From the NCBI RefSeq assembly GCF_004854025.1, contig NZ_STGM01000004.1, forward strand, positions 1 through 64,000: 64,000 nt of DNA. The letters are read 5' to 3'. Shown one piece after another: positions 42,998-52,326 of the stretch. The translations under genes and the position numbers were made by a program. The stretch's first letter is position 1. Each line of letters opens with the position of its first letter. Under the pieces are notes generated by a model. It was not told the DNA's origin. It did no database searches and saw nothing but the letters and a program-made list of their open reading frames with translations. The DNA comes from Microbacterium hydrothermale (lineage in GTDB: Bacteria; Actinomycetota; Actinomycetes; Actinomycetales; Microbacteriaceae).

Positions 42998-44083
42998 TCA
43001 GCGGGAGGTCATCGCCGCGACGAGAAGCCCGACGAAGACCGCCGCGACCGCACCGAACGAGACCCACGCGGCGAGTCCCCACGACGTCCGCAGACGACGA
43101 CCGCCGGGAGCCACCTCGGCGGCGTCGTATCGGGCGGCACCCCCGTCCGGGTCGTCGCGCAGCTGGTCTTCGCGCCATCGCTCCCACTGCTCGAGCCTCG
43201 TCACGAAGGCGTCGGCCGTGCGCATGACCTCGTCCCACCGCGCGGGATCCGTCGTGACGACGTCACGCGGGTGCACGAGGAGGAGCAGGTCGTCGACGAT
43301 CTCGATGTCCCATCCACCGGCGTCGTCGATCGCCCGCGCCATGACGTCGGGGGTGAACAGGTAGAGGGCATCGGCCTCGTACCCCTCGGGGCAGTAGAGG
43401 TCGAAATACTGATCGAAATCGCCCTCGAGCGAGAGACGCTGCGCCGAATCGGGCACGGCCGACACGGAGAACGCGCGCGTCCCGCGTCCGGTCGCGCGAA
43501 CGACGATGTGCGGGAGAGTGCGGCGCAGGCCGATCGCGATCCACCCTCCGACCGGCGGGTAGGTGAACCTGCGCGTGGCGTTGCGGATCTCGTAGTCCGC
43601 CCACTCCACCGTCCGCCCGTCGGCGTTCCGGCGCGTCATCGCGCGGGCGACGGTGTGCCCCGTGATGCTCCACCACGCGCGCATCGTGCCCGAGCGCGGG
43701 CCCGGGGTGTAGACGAGCTCGTTGTCTTGCGCGAAGTGCGCGAGTGCCCAGTGCGTACGCGGCCGGGTACGCCGTCTCTCGTTGCGCCAGAGGAGCGATG
43801 CGCACATCACCAGGACCACGAACATCAGAGACGCGATCGCGACGATCGGCGGAACCTGGTCGCCCCGGCCCCGCCCGACCTCGTTCGCGAGGGTCACCAG
43901 AAGTCCCAGCTCGACGACGGTCAGGCCGACCACGTTGAAGGCGAGGACGATGCGTCGCCCTCGCCTCTCCGGATCGCGGACCCGCGGATGCTCTTCACGG
44001 AACCGCGCCCAGAACGCCCGGAGCTCCGCGCGGCGGGGACGCGCTCGGAGCGCCCGGACGTCGAGGACCGAGGAGCGCGTCAT
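42998..44083 (-). CDS. Hypothetical membrane protein (361 aa)
   Basis: The protein has two N-terminal membrane helices (about 47-68 and 79-98), a large soluble domain with a pattern of strands (FTYPPVGGWIAIGLRRTLPH, YFDLYCPEGYEADALYLF, WDIEIVDDLLLLVHP) and one C-terminal membrane helix (about 336-357). I do not recognise the family, although homologues are expected in this order. It converges with the MFS gene, 32 bases apart. Confidence 0.75.
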   Translation of the reverse strand: MTRSSVLDVRALRARPRRAELRAFWARFREEHPRVRDPERRGRRIVLAFNVVGLTVVELGLLVTLANEVGRGRGDQVPPIVAIASLMFVVLVMCASLLWRNERRRTRPRTHWALAHFAQDNELVYTPGPRSGTMRAWWSITGHTVARAMTRRNADGRTVEWADYEIRNATRRFTYPPVGGWIAIGLRRTLPHIVVRATGRGTRAFSVSAVPDSAQRLSLEGDFDQYFDLYCPEGYEADALYLFTPDVMARAIDDAGGWDIEIVDDLLLLVHPRDVVTTDPARWDEVMRTADAFVTRLEQWERWREDQLRDDPDGGAARYDAAEVAPGGRRLRTSWGLAAWVSFGAVAAVFVGLLVAAMTSR

Positions 44084-44111
44084 ACCACCTCCGACGTCTC
44101 GGCGCTCGTCA

Positions 44112-44882
44112 TCACCGGGTGCGCAGGGGTCCCCGGGCCAGCAGATGCTGAGCCGACTGCGCGACGGGGCGCATCGTGACCAGATCGAGGTTCACGTGCC
44201 CGGGCGCATCGAGCGCGTACGCGATGACGTCGGCGACATCATCGGCGACGAGCGGCGCCTCGACCCCCTCGTAGAGCTTGTCGGCGGCATCCTGGTCTCC
44301 ACCCAGCCGGTTGAGCGTGAACTCCTCGGTGCGCACCATGCCCGGCGCGACCTCGATGACGCGCAGCGGTTCTCCGTTGAGCTCCTGCCGCAGCGCGTGC
44401 ACGAGCATGGCCTCGCCGGCCTTCGCGGCGTTGTAGCCCCCACCGCCCGGGTAGGCGGTCTGCGCGGCGGTCGAGGTGACGAAGAGCAGGTCGGCGTGCC
44501 CCGCGGCGTCGGCCGCGCGGCGCAGCGCCGGAAGAAGGGATGCCACGAGCCGCTGCCCCGACAGCACGTTCGCCTCGAACATCCAGCGCCAGTCCTCCGG
44601 GTCGCCGTCTTCGACGCGGTCGCTGCCCCGCGCCCCACCCGCGACGTGCACGAGGGCGTCGACGCCGCCGGTGCTCTCGAGCCACGCGGCGAGCGCGGTC
44701 ACGGCGTCGGCGTCGGTGAGGTCGGCGGCGTGCGCCACGACGCCCGTCTCGGCCTCGAGGGCCGCGAGACGCTCGGCGCGACGCGCGACGCCCACGACGT
44801 CCCACCCCCGCGCGCGGAGCAGGCGTGCGGTCGCCTCTCCGATCCCCGAACTGGCCCCGGTTACAACTGCGCGTCGCGTCAT
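44112..44882 (-). CDS. Short-chain dehydrogenase/reductase (classic)
   Basis: A 256-residue classic SDR: TGASSGIGEATARLLRARG cofactor loop (about 8-26), catalytic Ser in FVTSTAAQTAYPGGGGYNAAKAG with the YxxxK pair YNAAK, and PGMVRTEEF. NAD(P)-dependent oxidoreductase; substrate unknown. ATG 44882 is chosen over 44891 because it gives the family start MTRRAVVTG. The 113-base gap to metY is a divergent promoter region. Confidence 0.9.
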   Translation of the reverse strand: MTRRAVVTGASSGIGEATARLLRARGWDVVGVARRAERLAALEAETGVVAHAADLTDADAVTALAAWLESTGGVDALVHVAGGARGSDRVEDGDPEDWRWMFEANVLSGQRLVASLLPALRRAADAAGHADLLFVTSTAAQTAYPGGGGYNAAKAGEAMLVHALRQELNGEPLRVIEVAPGMVRTEEFTLNRLGGDQDAADKLYEGVEAPLVADDVADVIAYALDAPGHVNLDLVTMRPVAQSAQHLLARGPLRTR

Positions 44883-44995
44883 GGCATCCACGCTATTACG
44901 GTCCGTGTCCGCACCGGTTGTCCGCGTCGCGGGTCGTCCCTACGCTCGCAGCAGGCCCGGGCGACCGCCCGGCCCCCAGAACCTGAGGAGCAGCC

Positions 44996-46318
44996 ATGTC
45001 GGCACCCGAGAACTGGCGTTTCGAGACCAAGCAGATCCACACGGGCGCGCAGCCCGATCCGGTCACCAAGGCGCGCGCCACGCCGATCTACCAGACGACC
45101 TCCTACGTCTTCGACAACGCCGACCACGCCGCGAACCTGTTCGCGCTGGCCGAGTTCGGCAACATCTACACCCGCATCCAGAACCCCACGCAGGACGTCG
45201 TCGAGCAGCGCGTCGCGGGCCTCGAGGGCGGCACCGGCGCCCTCCTCGTCGCCAGCGGCCAGGCGGCCGAGACGTTCGCGGTGCTCAACATCGCCCAGGC
45301 CGGCGACCACATCGTGTCGTCGAGCTCGATCTACGGCGGCACCTACAACCTCTTCAAGTACACCCTCGCCAAGCTCGGCATCGAGACGACGTTCGTCGAG
45401 AACCAGGACGACCCCGAGGAGTGGCGCGCGGCGGTGCGCCCGAACACCAAGCTGTTCTTCGCCGAGACCATCGGCAACCCCAAGATCAACGTGCTCGACA
45501 TCCGCTCCGTCTCCGACGTCGCGCACGAGGCGGGCGTCCCGCTGATCGTCGACAACACGATCGCGACGCCGTACCTCATCCGTCCCTTCGAGCACGGCGC
45601 CGACATCATCGTGCACTCGGCCACGAAGTTCCTCGGCGGTCACGGCACCACCATCGGCGGCGTCATCGTCGACGGCGGCACCTTCGCCTGGTCGGAGCAC
45701 TCCGAGCGCTTCCCCGGCCTGACCACGCCCGACCCCTCGTACCACGGCGCCGTCTACACCCAGGCGGTCGGCGACGGCCTGGCCTACATCATCAAGGCGC
45801 GCGTGCAGCTGCTGCGCGACCTCGGTGCCTCGATCTCGCCGCAGAGCGCGTGGCAGCTCATCCAGGGCATCGAGACCCTGTCGCTGCGCGTCGAGCGCCA
45901 CGTGCAGAATGCACAGGAGATCGCGGAGTGGCTCGAGGCGCATCCCGACGTCGCGAGCGTCAACTACTCGGGCCTTCCGACCTCGCCCTGGTACGCCGCG
46001 GCCAACAACTACGCCCCGAAGGGCGTGGGAGCGGTGCTGTCGTTCGAGCTCAAGGGCGGCGTCGAAGCGGGCCGCGAGTTCGTCAACGCGCTCGACCTGT
46101 TCAGCCACCTGGCCAACATCGGCGACGTGCGCTCGCTCGTCATCCACCCGGCATCCACCACGCACTCGCAGCTCACGCCGGAGCAGCAGTTGACCGCGGG
46201 CGTGACCCCCGGTCTGGTGCGCCTGTCGGTCGGTCTCGAGAACATCGACGACCTCAAGGCCGATCTCGACCAGGCCCTCGCCGCCGCGCGCCGCCTGTCG
46301 GAGGCCGCGCGCGCCTGA
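44996..46318 (+). CDS. metY: O-acetylhomoserine sulfhydrylase
   Basis: The 440-residue PLP enzyme has the Cys/Met metabolism fold and the cofactor lysine in [40 protein letters not shown] opens it, and [20 protein letters not shown] gives the MetY rather than MetB type. It makes homocysteine from O-acetylhomoserine and sulfide. It is followed by an inverted SDR gene and then metX, which provides its substrate. GAGGAG precedes ATG 44996. Confidence 0.93.
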   Translation: MSAPENWRFETKQIHTGAQPDPVTKARATPIYQTTSYVFDNADHAANLFALAEFGNIYTRIQNPTQDVVEQRVAGLEGGTGALLVASGQAAETFAVLNIAQAGDHIVSSSSIYGGTYNLFKYTLAKLGIETTFVENQDDPEEWRAAVRPNTKLFFAETIGNPKINVLDIRSVSDVAHEAGVPLIVDNTIATPYLIRPFEHGADIIVHSATKFLGGHGTTIGGVIVDGGTFAWSEHSERFPGLTTPDPSYHGAVYTQAVGDGLAYIIKARVQLLRDLGASISPQSAWQLIQGIETLSLRVERHVQNAQEIAEWLEAHPDVASVNYSGLPTSPWYAAANNYAPKGVGAVLSFELKGGVEAGREFVNALDLFSHLANIGDVRSLVIHPASTTHSQLTPEQQLTAGVTPGLVRLSVGLENIDDLKADLDQALAAARRLSEAARA

Positions 46319-46325
46319 CCCGCGC

Positions 46326-46374
46326 GCGCACGGACGCCCCGCCCCGGTTCCTCCGGCGCGGGGCGTCCGTGCGC
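46326..46374 (+). terminator. metY terminator (17-bp stem)
   Basis: GCGCACGGACGCCCCGC (46326-46342) pairs perfectly with GCGGGGCGTCCGTGCGC (46358-46374) around a 15-base loop. It begins 8 bases after the metY stop. A REP-like element follows directly. Confidence 0.8.
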
Positions 46375-46375
46375 G

Positions 46376-46437
46376 TCGCCAGGATTCGTCGCCTCGGGCC
46401 CCCCGGAAGCGACGACTCCCGGCGAGTCGCGCGGGAG
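46376..46437. repeat. REP-like palindromic element, copy B
   Basis: The element aligns with 24217-24279 over about 62 bases: TCGCCA, then GTCGCCTC, loop, GGAAGCGAC, GGCGA and TCGCGCG. Its own arms pair at 17 of 20 positions. It starts just after the metY terminator and ends 4 bases before the stop of the inverted SDR gene. Confidence 0.7.
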
Positions 46438-46441
46438 GCGG

Positions 46442-47140
46442 TCAGATCTTCTGCCGCGGACGGAGGCTCCCCAGTCCCCCGTCGACGCCCAGTACCTGGC
46501 CCGTCATCCACGCGTTCTCGGGCGCGAGCAGGAACTCCACGGCCCGGGCGACATCGTCGGGCTCGCCGAGCCGTCCGAGCGGGTGCATCGCCTCCGACAC
46601 CTTGCGCGACATGTCGCTCGAGGTGAGCTTCTCGGTGAGACGCGTCTGCACGAGCCCCGGCGCCACCGCGTTCACGCGCAGGCCGTGCGCGGCGTAGCTC
46701 GCCGCCGCCGAGAGGGTCAGGCCGATCACCCCGGCCTTGGCCGCCGCGATGCCGTCGTGGTTGGGCAGGCCCGCGAGGGCCGCCGCCGACGACACCAGCA
46801 CCACCGCTCCCCCGTCGCGCATGTGGGCGCCGGCGGCGCGCACCGCCGCGAACGCCGTGGTCAGCGAGGCGGCGATGAGCCCGTCGTACTGCTCGCGCGA
46901 GGTCAGGTGCGCGGGCTTGAGCAGCATCGAGCCCGCGAACACCGCGATCCCGTCGAGCGGACCGGCTTCACCGACGACGCGATCGACCGCGTCGAAGTCG
47001 GTGGCGTCGAGGATGTGGTCGGGGTCGATGCGCGAGGAGTCCCGCGCGGTGGTGACGACGCGGTGTCCCGCGTCGCGCAGTCGTGTCGCCGTCGCCTGGC
47101 CGATGTCGCTCGAGGCGGCGATGAGAAGGAAGGTCGCCAT
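46442..47140 (-). CDS. SDR-family protein lacking the catalytic tyrosine
   Basis: The 232-residue protein has an SDR frame (LLIAASSDIGQATATRLRDAG, VVLVSSAAALAG, VNAVAPGLVQTRL, LGVDGGLGSLRP) but in NHDGIAAAKAGVIGLTL the residue four before the lysine is Ile, where active SDRs have Tyr (YxxxK). The loop is also TGxxxGIG-poor (AASSDIG). It may be inactive, binding, or use another residue. It lies reversed between metY and metX. Confidence 0.8.
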   Translation of the reverse strand: MATFLLIAASSDIGQATATRLRDAGHRVVTTARDSSRIDPDHILDATDFDAVDRVVGEAGPLDGIAVFAGSMLLKPAHLTSREQYDGLIAASLTTAFAAVRAAGAHMRDGGAVVLVSSAAALAGLPNHDGIAAAKAGVIGLTLSAAASYAAHGLRVNAVAPGLVQTRLTEKLTSSDMSRKVSEAMHPLGRLGEPDDVARAVEFLLAPENAWMTGQVLGVDGGLGSLRPRQKI

Positions 47141-47256
47141 GCCGGGATCATGACGACCCCACCCGGGAGTCAGCGGGGGCTGGACAAGCGGCATCCGAGT
47201 CGTCCCGACGCGTAACAGACCGTTGCCGACCGCGGCCACCGGAGAGAATGGATGCC

Positions 47257-48462
47257 ATGGACTGGCAGATCTCCGAAGACACCGTGCCCTCGGCGCCGGT
47301 GACGGAGGCCGACGCGCGGTCTCTGCTCGGTCGCCCCCCGGCGACGGGCGCGTGGCGCGACGGCGACCCGATCGGCGACCGCCGGTTCGCCACGTTCGGC
47401 GCGTTCACGACCGAGAACGGGGCGTCGCTCCCCCACGTGCGCCTCGCCTACGAGACGTGGGGCGAACTCTCCCCCACGCGCGACAACGCGGTGCTGATCC
47501 TGCACGCCCTCACCGGCGACAGCCACGTGCGCGGCGCCGCCGGGCCCGGTCACGCCACGGCCGGCTGGTGGAGCGATCTGGTGGGACCCGGGGCCGCGAT
47601 CGACACCGACCGGTGGTTCGTCGTCGCCCCGAACATGCTGGGCGGATGCCAGGGCTCGACCGGACCGGCCAGCATCGCCCCCGACGGGTACGAGTGGGCC
47701 GCACGCTTCCCGTATCTCACCATCCGCGATCAGGTGTCCGCGCAGGCGGCGCTCGCCGACACCCTCGGGATCGAGCGCTGGTTCGCGGTCGTCGGCGGCT
47801 CGATGGGCGGGATGCACGCCCTCGAGTGGGCCGTCGGTCATCCCGACCGCGTCGCCCGGGCGGCGATCCTGTCGGCCCCGCCGATCACGACCGCCGACCA
47901 GATCGCGCTGAACTCCGTGCAGCTCGACACCGTCCGCATGGATCCGCGCTTCGCCGGCGGCGAGTACTACGACGCGGGCGACGGTGACGGCCCCCACCGC
48001 GGTCTCGCCCTCGCGCGCCGCATGGCGCTGCTGAACTACCGCAGTCCGACCGAGTTGAACTCGCGCTTCCAACGGTCGTGGCAGTCCGGGGTGAGCCCGC
48101 TGGGCCGCGGCGGCCGGTTCGCGGTGGAGTCGTACCTCGACTTCCACGGCAACAAGTTCACGCGCCGCTTCGACGCCAACAGCTACCTGACCCTCGTCGA
48201 GGCCATGAACTCGCACGACGTCGGGCGCGACCGCGACGGCGTCGAGGACGCCCTGGGCCGGGTCAGCGCGACGACCCTCGTGCTGGGCATCGACAGCGAC
48301 CGCCTCTTCCCCATCGACGGGCAGCACCGCATCGCCCGCGGCATCCCGAACACGCTCGACGGCGACCAGTCGGTCGTGCTCGCGAGCGACTTCGGCCACG
48401 ACGGCTTCCTCATCGAGACCGCCGCCGTCGCCACGCACCTGCGCCGCCTCTTCGCGACCTGA
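47257..48462 (+). CDS. metX: Homoserine O-acetyltransferase
   Basis: The 401-residue alpha/beta-fold enzyme acetylates homoserine for methionine. It has the nucleophile elbow VVGGSMGGMHALEWA, LHALTGDSHVRG, and catalytic Asp and His in VLGIDSDRLFP and FGHDGFLIE. ATG 47257 is chosen because GGAGA is 11 bases upstream; ATG 47248 would be only about 3 bases from it. It supplies O-acetylhomoserine to MetY. Confidence 0.93.
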   Translation: MDWQISEDTVPSAPVTEADARSLLGRPPATGAWRDGDPIGDRRFATFGAFTTENGASLPHVRLAYETWGELSPTRDNAVLILHALTGDSHVRGAAGPGHATAGWWSDLVGPGAAIDTDRWFVVAPNMLGGCQGSTGPASIAPDGYEWAARFPYLTIRDQVSAQAALADTLGIERWFAVVGGSMGGMHALEWAVGHPDRVARAAILSAPPITTADQIALNSVQLDTVRMDPRFAGGEYYDAGDGDGPHRGLALARRMALLNYRSPTELNSRFQRSWQSGVSPLGRGGRFAVESYLDFHGNKFTRRFDANSYLTLVEAMNSHDVGRDRDGVEDALGRVSATTLVLGIDSDRLFPIDGQHRIARGIPNTLDGDQSVVLASDFGHDGFLIETAAVATHLRRLFAT

Positions 48463-48469
48463 GGGATTC

Positions 48470-48493
48470 CGGATGCCGCGCCCGCGGCATCCG
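48470..48493 (+). terminator. metX terminator of inverted GGATGCC motifs
   Basis: CGGATGCCGCG (48470-48480) and CGCGGCATCCG (48483-48493) form an 11-pair stem around a two-base centre, eight bases past the metX stop. With such a short loop the innermost pairs may open. Confidence 0.7.
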
Positions 48494-48572
48494 TCCCGCG
48501 TGGGCGCCCTTCCGGTCGGGGCCGCGCCGTCCCGCGTTCGGAACCTGTCATGGCGCGCCGAGGGGCGCCGCG

Positions 48573-48621
48573 CGTCCAGGACACCCGGAGCCGGTGCGAT
48601 CGGGTCCGGGTGTCCTGGACG
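48573..48621 (-). terminator. 16-bp hairpin between metX and MFS genes
   Basis: CGTCCAGGACACCCGG (48573-48588) pairs fully with CCGGGTGTCCTGGACG (48606-48621) around a 17-base loop. It follows the MFS gene stop at 48668 on the minus strand by about 47 bases and likely ends its transcript. Confidence 0.65.
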
Positions 48622-48667
48622 ATCGACACTCGCGCGCGGGCGCGGGGCGCAGCGCGCGGGGCGGGGC

Positions 48668-49915
48668 TCAGCGCTGCGTCGGGATCGAACCGGTGATCGC
48701 CGTCTGCGCGGCCTCGGCTGCCGGCATCCGGTGCGCGGGGTGCCGACCGGAACGGTCCTCGACCCGGTACGACGCGATCGCCACCGCGAGCCCGCCGAGG
48801 GCGAGCAGCGCACCGACCCACGCCGGGGCGACGAGTCCGAGACCGGCCGCGATCGCCAGGCCGCCGAGGAAGGCGCCGAGGCTGTTGCCGATGTTCAGCG
48901 CCGAGTGGTTCAGGGCCGCGGCGATGGACTGATTGTCTTCGGCCACGTCCATCAGGCGCGTCTGGATCGCGGGGCTCAGCGCCGCTCCGCAGAACGCCAC
49001 GAGGAAGGCGAAGAGCACCAGACTCACGATCCACGCGGCGGTGAGGGCAAGACCGACGGATGCCACCCCCAGAGCCACGAGCCCGACGTACAGCCAGAAG
49101 CGCAGGTCTATGTCGGCGAGGGCGCCGCCGACGATGTTGCCGACCGTCATCCCCACCCCCACCGTCACCAGCACGAGCGAGACCGCCCACTCGGGCTGAC
49201 CCGCGACGTCGGTGATCATGGGGGCGATGTAGCTGTACATCGCGAAGAATCCGCCGAAGCCGACCGCGCCGATACCCAGCGCGAACCAGACCTGACCGAT
49301 CCGGAACACGCGCAGCTCGTCGCGCAGACGCCGTCCGGGAGAGCCCGAATGCGACGGCACGAACAGGGCGATGCAGACGGCCGCGAGCGCGAAGATCGCG
49401 GTCACCACGGCGAACGCCGCTCGCCAGCCGACCTGCTGGCCGAGGAGCGTGCCCAGCGGCACTCCGACGACGTTGGCGATCGTGAGCCCCGTGAGCACGA
49501 AGGCGACGCCCTTCGCGCGATTGCCGGGTCCGAGCGCATCCGCCGCCACCAGCGCGCCGATGCCGAAGTACGCGCCATGCGGAAGACCGGCGAGGAAACG
49601 GGATGCCGCGACCAGCTCGAACGTCGGGGCGATGACCGTCAGCAGCGTGAAGAACGCCAGCGCCGCCGCCAGGACGATCATCACGCGGTGCCGCGGGAAG
49701 CGCGCGACCGATCCGGCGATGGTGGGCGCACCCACGACCACGCCGAGGGCGTAGAGCGAGATGAGCCATCCGGCCTGCGCGAGGGCGTCGTCCGGGGACG
49801 ACGCCCAGACACCGGGCACGAGTTCGCGGGCGATGTTGGGCAGCAGGCCCATCACGACGAACTCGGTCATGCCGATGCCGAAGCTGCCGATGGCGAGAGA
49901 AAGGAGCGCCCGCAT
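48668..49915 (-). CDS. MFS transporter (AraJ/Bmr-like efflux type)
   Basis: The 415-residue protein has 12 membrane helices: FGIGMTEFVVMGLLPNIARE opens it, GAPTIAGSVARFPRHRVMI carries motif A, and QQVGWRAAFAVV and YSYIAPMITDVAG follow. This is the sugar/arabinose-exporter-like or drug-efflux subfamily (DHA1). ATG 49915 with GAGAGG seven bases away is preferred to GTG 49948. Substrate unknown. Confidence 0.88.
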   Translation of the reverse strand: MRALLSLAIGSFGIGMTEFVVMGLLPNIARELVPGVWASSPDDALAQAGWLISLYALGVVVGAPTIAGSVARFPRHRVMIVLAAALAFFTLLTVIAPTFELVAASRFLAGLPHGAYFGIGALVAADALGPGNRAKGVAFVLTGLTIANVVGVPLGTLLGQQVGWRAAFAVVTAIFALAAVCIALFVPSHSGSPGRRLRDELRVFRIGQVWFALGIGAVGFGGFFAMYSYIAPMITDVAGQPEWAVSLVLVTVGVGMTVGNIVGGALADIDLRFWLYVGLVALGVASVGLALTAAWIVSLVLFAFLVAFCGAALSPAIQTRLMDVAEDNQSIAAALNHSALNIGNSLGAFLGGLAIAAGLGLVAPAWVGALLALGGLAVAIASYRVEDRSGRHPAHRMPAAEAAQTAITGSIPTQR

Positions 49916-50157
49916 CGCCGCACCTCTCGAGGGAGTCGAAGAGGTCACCCGTCGATGCTAGCCGGGTTGCCGCGCCCGGTCGAATCGTTTCGAGACGACG
50001 ACGCCGCAGTCCTTCACGCGATTCGCTCTCGAGCTCACTCCTCCTCCCCAGGCGGTCGATCGGCGGGCTCCTCCCCCGTCACGCCGATCCACGGATTTCA
50101 CCCGCTCCCCCCGTGGCACTCTCGAACCCTGCCCCGCACAATGAAAGGATGCCGGAG

Positions 50158-50496
50158 ATGACCGAACCCCAGGTCTGGGTCCTGATCGGGACGTTCGCCG
50201 CCGCCGTCCTGGGCGGCATTACCTTCAGCACGAACCTCATCATGGGCTCGCTCACGAAGGTGATCACCGCGAACACCGATCGTCTGGAGGCGCGCATCGA
50301 CTCCCTGCGTGCAGAGACGATGGCCGAGAGTCGCGTCACGCGCTTGGAGCTCAACGCCAAGATCGACAGCGTCGAAGCCGGACTCAACGCCAAGATCGAC
50401 AGCGTCGAGAGCCGTCTGCGTGGCGACCTCGCACGCATCGACGCCGACGTCTCCGCCCTCACCAAGCGTGTCTGGACCGACCCGCCCGCGATCTGA
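50158..50496 (+). CDS. Membrane-anchored coiled-coil protein
   Basis: The 112-residue protein has one N-terminal membrane helix (about 6-28, WVLIGTFAAAVLGGITFSTN) followed by a coiled coil that includes a tandem repeat: LNAKIDSVEAG then LNAKIDSVES, in phase with the heptads. No enzyme motif is seen. ATG 50158 follows AAAGG nine bases upstream; an earlier ATG at 50149 touches that site. Role unknown; possibly a scaffold or spacer of the cell envelope. Confidence 0.7.
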   Translation: MTEPQVWVLIGTFAAAVLGGITFSTNLIMGSLTKVITANTDRLEARIDSLRAETMAESRVTRLELNAKIDSVEAGLNAKIDSVESRLRGDLARIDADVSALTKRVWTDPPAI

Positions 50497-50503
50497 TCCG
50501 ACC

Positions 50504-50839
50504 TCAGTCGATGCGGTCCTCTCGACGCTCCAGCGCCTGCTCGAGCCGCTCGACCTTGCCGTCGATCTCTCCCGTGCGCCCGGGACGGATGTCGGCCTTC
50601 AGCACCAGCGAGACGCGCGATCCGTAGGGCATCACGGCATCCGTCGCCGCTTTGACGACGGCGAACACCTCGTCCCACTCCCCCTCGACCTCGGTGAACA
50701 TCGAGGTCGTGCGGTGCGGCAGGCCGGACGCGCGGACGACGGCGACCGCCGCGGCCACGGCGTCGTGCACCGACGCGTCGGGGTTCTCGGCCGCGGCGGT
50801 GCCGACGCCGGAGGGGGCGACGGAGAAGGCGATGAGCAT
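50504..50839 (-). CDS. Thiamine-binding (MTH1187/YkoF-like) protein
   Basis: The 111-residue protein has the small ferredoxin-like fold of the MTH1187/DUF77 thiamine-binding family: MLIAFSVAPSGVG, ASVHDAVAAAVAVVRASGLP, MFTEVEGEWDEVFAVVKAAT and SRVSLVLKADIRPG. It binds thiamine or related pyrimidines and may buffer or salvage it. No TPP riboswitch was seen in the 104 bases upstream. Confidence 0.88.
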   Translation of the reverse strand: MLIAFSVAPSGVGTAAAENPDASVHDAVAAAVAVVRASGLPHRTTSMFTEVEGEWDEVFAVVKAATDAVMPYGSRVSLVLKADIRPGRTGEIDGKVERLEQALERREDRID

Positions 50840-50943
50840 GCCTCGAGACTACGGCGCGGCAGCCCGCGGCGGGGCGGGGCGACGCCCGCGCCGCACGAAC
50901 CGGCGCCCCCCGAGGACAGCGCGTCGAGGTCAATGCGCCCAGG

Positions 50944-52251
50944 TCAGTGCGTCGAGGGCACCCGCGGCGGGGCGGGCCGACGCCCCGTGACGATCTCGCG
51001 CAGGCCCGCGGGCGGGCGCACCCGGCCGACGGGCGCCCGCACGACCCGCACGATCGCCCACACCAGCAGCACCAGACCGAGGACGTTGCGCACCTCGAGC
51101 ACGACGACCGGGAAGGGGTTCGGGTGCGTGGCCATGAGCCCGTCGTACAGCAGCGGGTACATCCACTGCGTCAGAGCGGCGATGACCAGCGTGAGGGCGG
51201 CGAAGCCGTACCAGCGACGCCGGTCGAGCAGCAGGCCGAGCACGACCGGGGCGAACAGCCACACGTAGTACTGCGGCGAGCCCACTTTGTTCAGCGCGAT
51301 GAACGCCGTGACCAGGGCGAGCGACAGCGGGGGGAAGAGCGAGAGGAACGTCGCGCCGTGCCGGAGCTTCCACACGCCGACGGCAGCCACGCCGACCATC
51401 GTCAGGAGCATGATCGGCGTCATGGCGGCGATGACCGCATCCGCTCCCGGTCCCGTGACCTGGAAGGTCAGCACGTCGCCGTCGTAGTAGACCTCGCTGC
51501 CGGGTACGTAGAACGCCGCCAGGAACATGTACAGGCCCCCGACCGGCGCCTCCATCTGGATGCCGCGCGAGGTCTGGTCGCCGACGAACCCGAAGACGAA
51601 GGGCGCTCCGCCCAGGGCGACCACCGGGATGATGGTCGCGAGCGAGACGGCCACCGCTCCCCAGACGAGGGCGAGACGGCGACGCACCGCCACGAGCCCG
51701 GCCGCGAGGATCGCCGCAGGCCACACCTTCATCCACACCGACACCGACAGCAGGACGGATGCCAGGAACGGGCGCCGCAGCATCCAGATGCCGCCGAGGA
51801 TTGCGAACGGCACGGTGATGCCGTCGATGCGGTAGATCCCCACCGGACCGATGAGCAGGATCGCGGCGAGCCAGAACCAGGCGGCGATGACGCGGCCGCG
51901 CGAACGTCCGGAGCCCACGAGCACGACGAAGGCGATCAGGTTGAAGAGGGCGACGGTGATGGCCCACGCCGGCGTGTATCCGACGGCCCAGGCGAACAGC
52001 CAGGCGAAGGTCATGGGCAGGAACGCCAGCTGCGGGTAGATCCACTTCTCGGTGATCCCGGGCCACTGCCAGGTGTCGCTGCGCGTGCACGAGGTCACGT
52101 CGATGCCGCCGAAGAGCGCGCAGCGCGACCACGGTTCGTACACCAGATACACGTCGCCCATGGGCTCGTTCGGCTGCTGGTAGCCGAGGACCCCCACCAC
52201 GACGTGCACGGCGACGAACGCGATCAACAGGGGAACGACACGCCTCAACAC
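50944..52251 (-). CDS. GT87-family (DUF2029) membrane glycosyltransferase
   Basis: The 435-residue protein has about ten membrane helices. EPMGDVYLVYEPWSRCAL near residue 30 and IYPQLAFLPMTFAW, then SVWMKVWPAAILAAGLV, fit the GT-C superfamily GT87/DUF2029, which includes mannosyltransferases of actinobacterial lipid and wall glycans. GTG 52251 is the apparent start. It and the PIG-V-like enzyme may act on related polyprenyl-linked sugars. Confidence 0.82.
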   Translation of the reverse strand: MLRRVVPLLIAFVAVHVVVGVLGYQQPNEPMGDVYLVYEPWSRCALFGGIDVTSCTRSDTWQWPGITEKWIYPQLAFLPMTFAWLFAWAVGYTPAWAITVALFNLIAFVVLVGSGRSRGRVIAAWFWLAAILLIGPVGIYRIDGITVPFAILGGIWMLRRPFLASVLLSVSVWMKVWPAAILAAGLVAVRRRLALVWGAVAVSLATIIPVVALGGAPFVFGFVGDQTSRGIQMEAPVGGLYMFLAAFYVPGSEVYYDGDVLTFQVTGPGADAVIAAMTPIMLLTMVGVAAVGVWKLRHGATFLSLFPPLSLALVTAFIALNKVGSPQYYVWLFAPVVLGLLLDRRRWYGFAALTLVIAALTQWMYPLLYDGLMATHPNPFPVVVLEVRNVLGLVLLVWAIVRVVRAPVGRVRPPAGLREIVTGRRPAPPRVPSTH

Positions 52252-52326
52252 CCCCCGATCCTAAGCGGGCCGCCCCGTCGGCCCCGGACGCGCTCCCCCG
52301 CCCGCCCGGGACGGACCGGTCAACCG

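Noticed and set aside
44883..44995. Possible SAM riboswitch upstream of metY
   Set aside because: The gap is only 113 bases and none of the conserved blocks of the actinobacterial SAM-II or SAM-IV classes are recognisable.
50840..50943. TPP riboswitch upstream of the thiamine-binding protein
   Set aside because: The conserved CTGAGA and ACCTGA elements of the class are not present.
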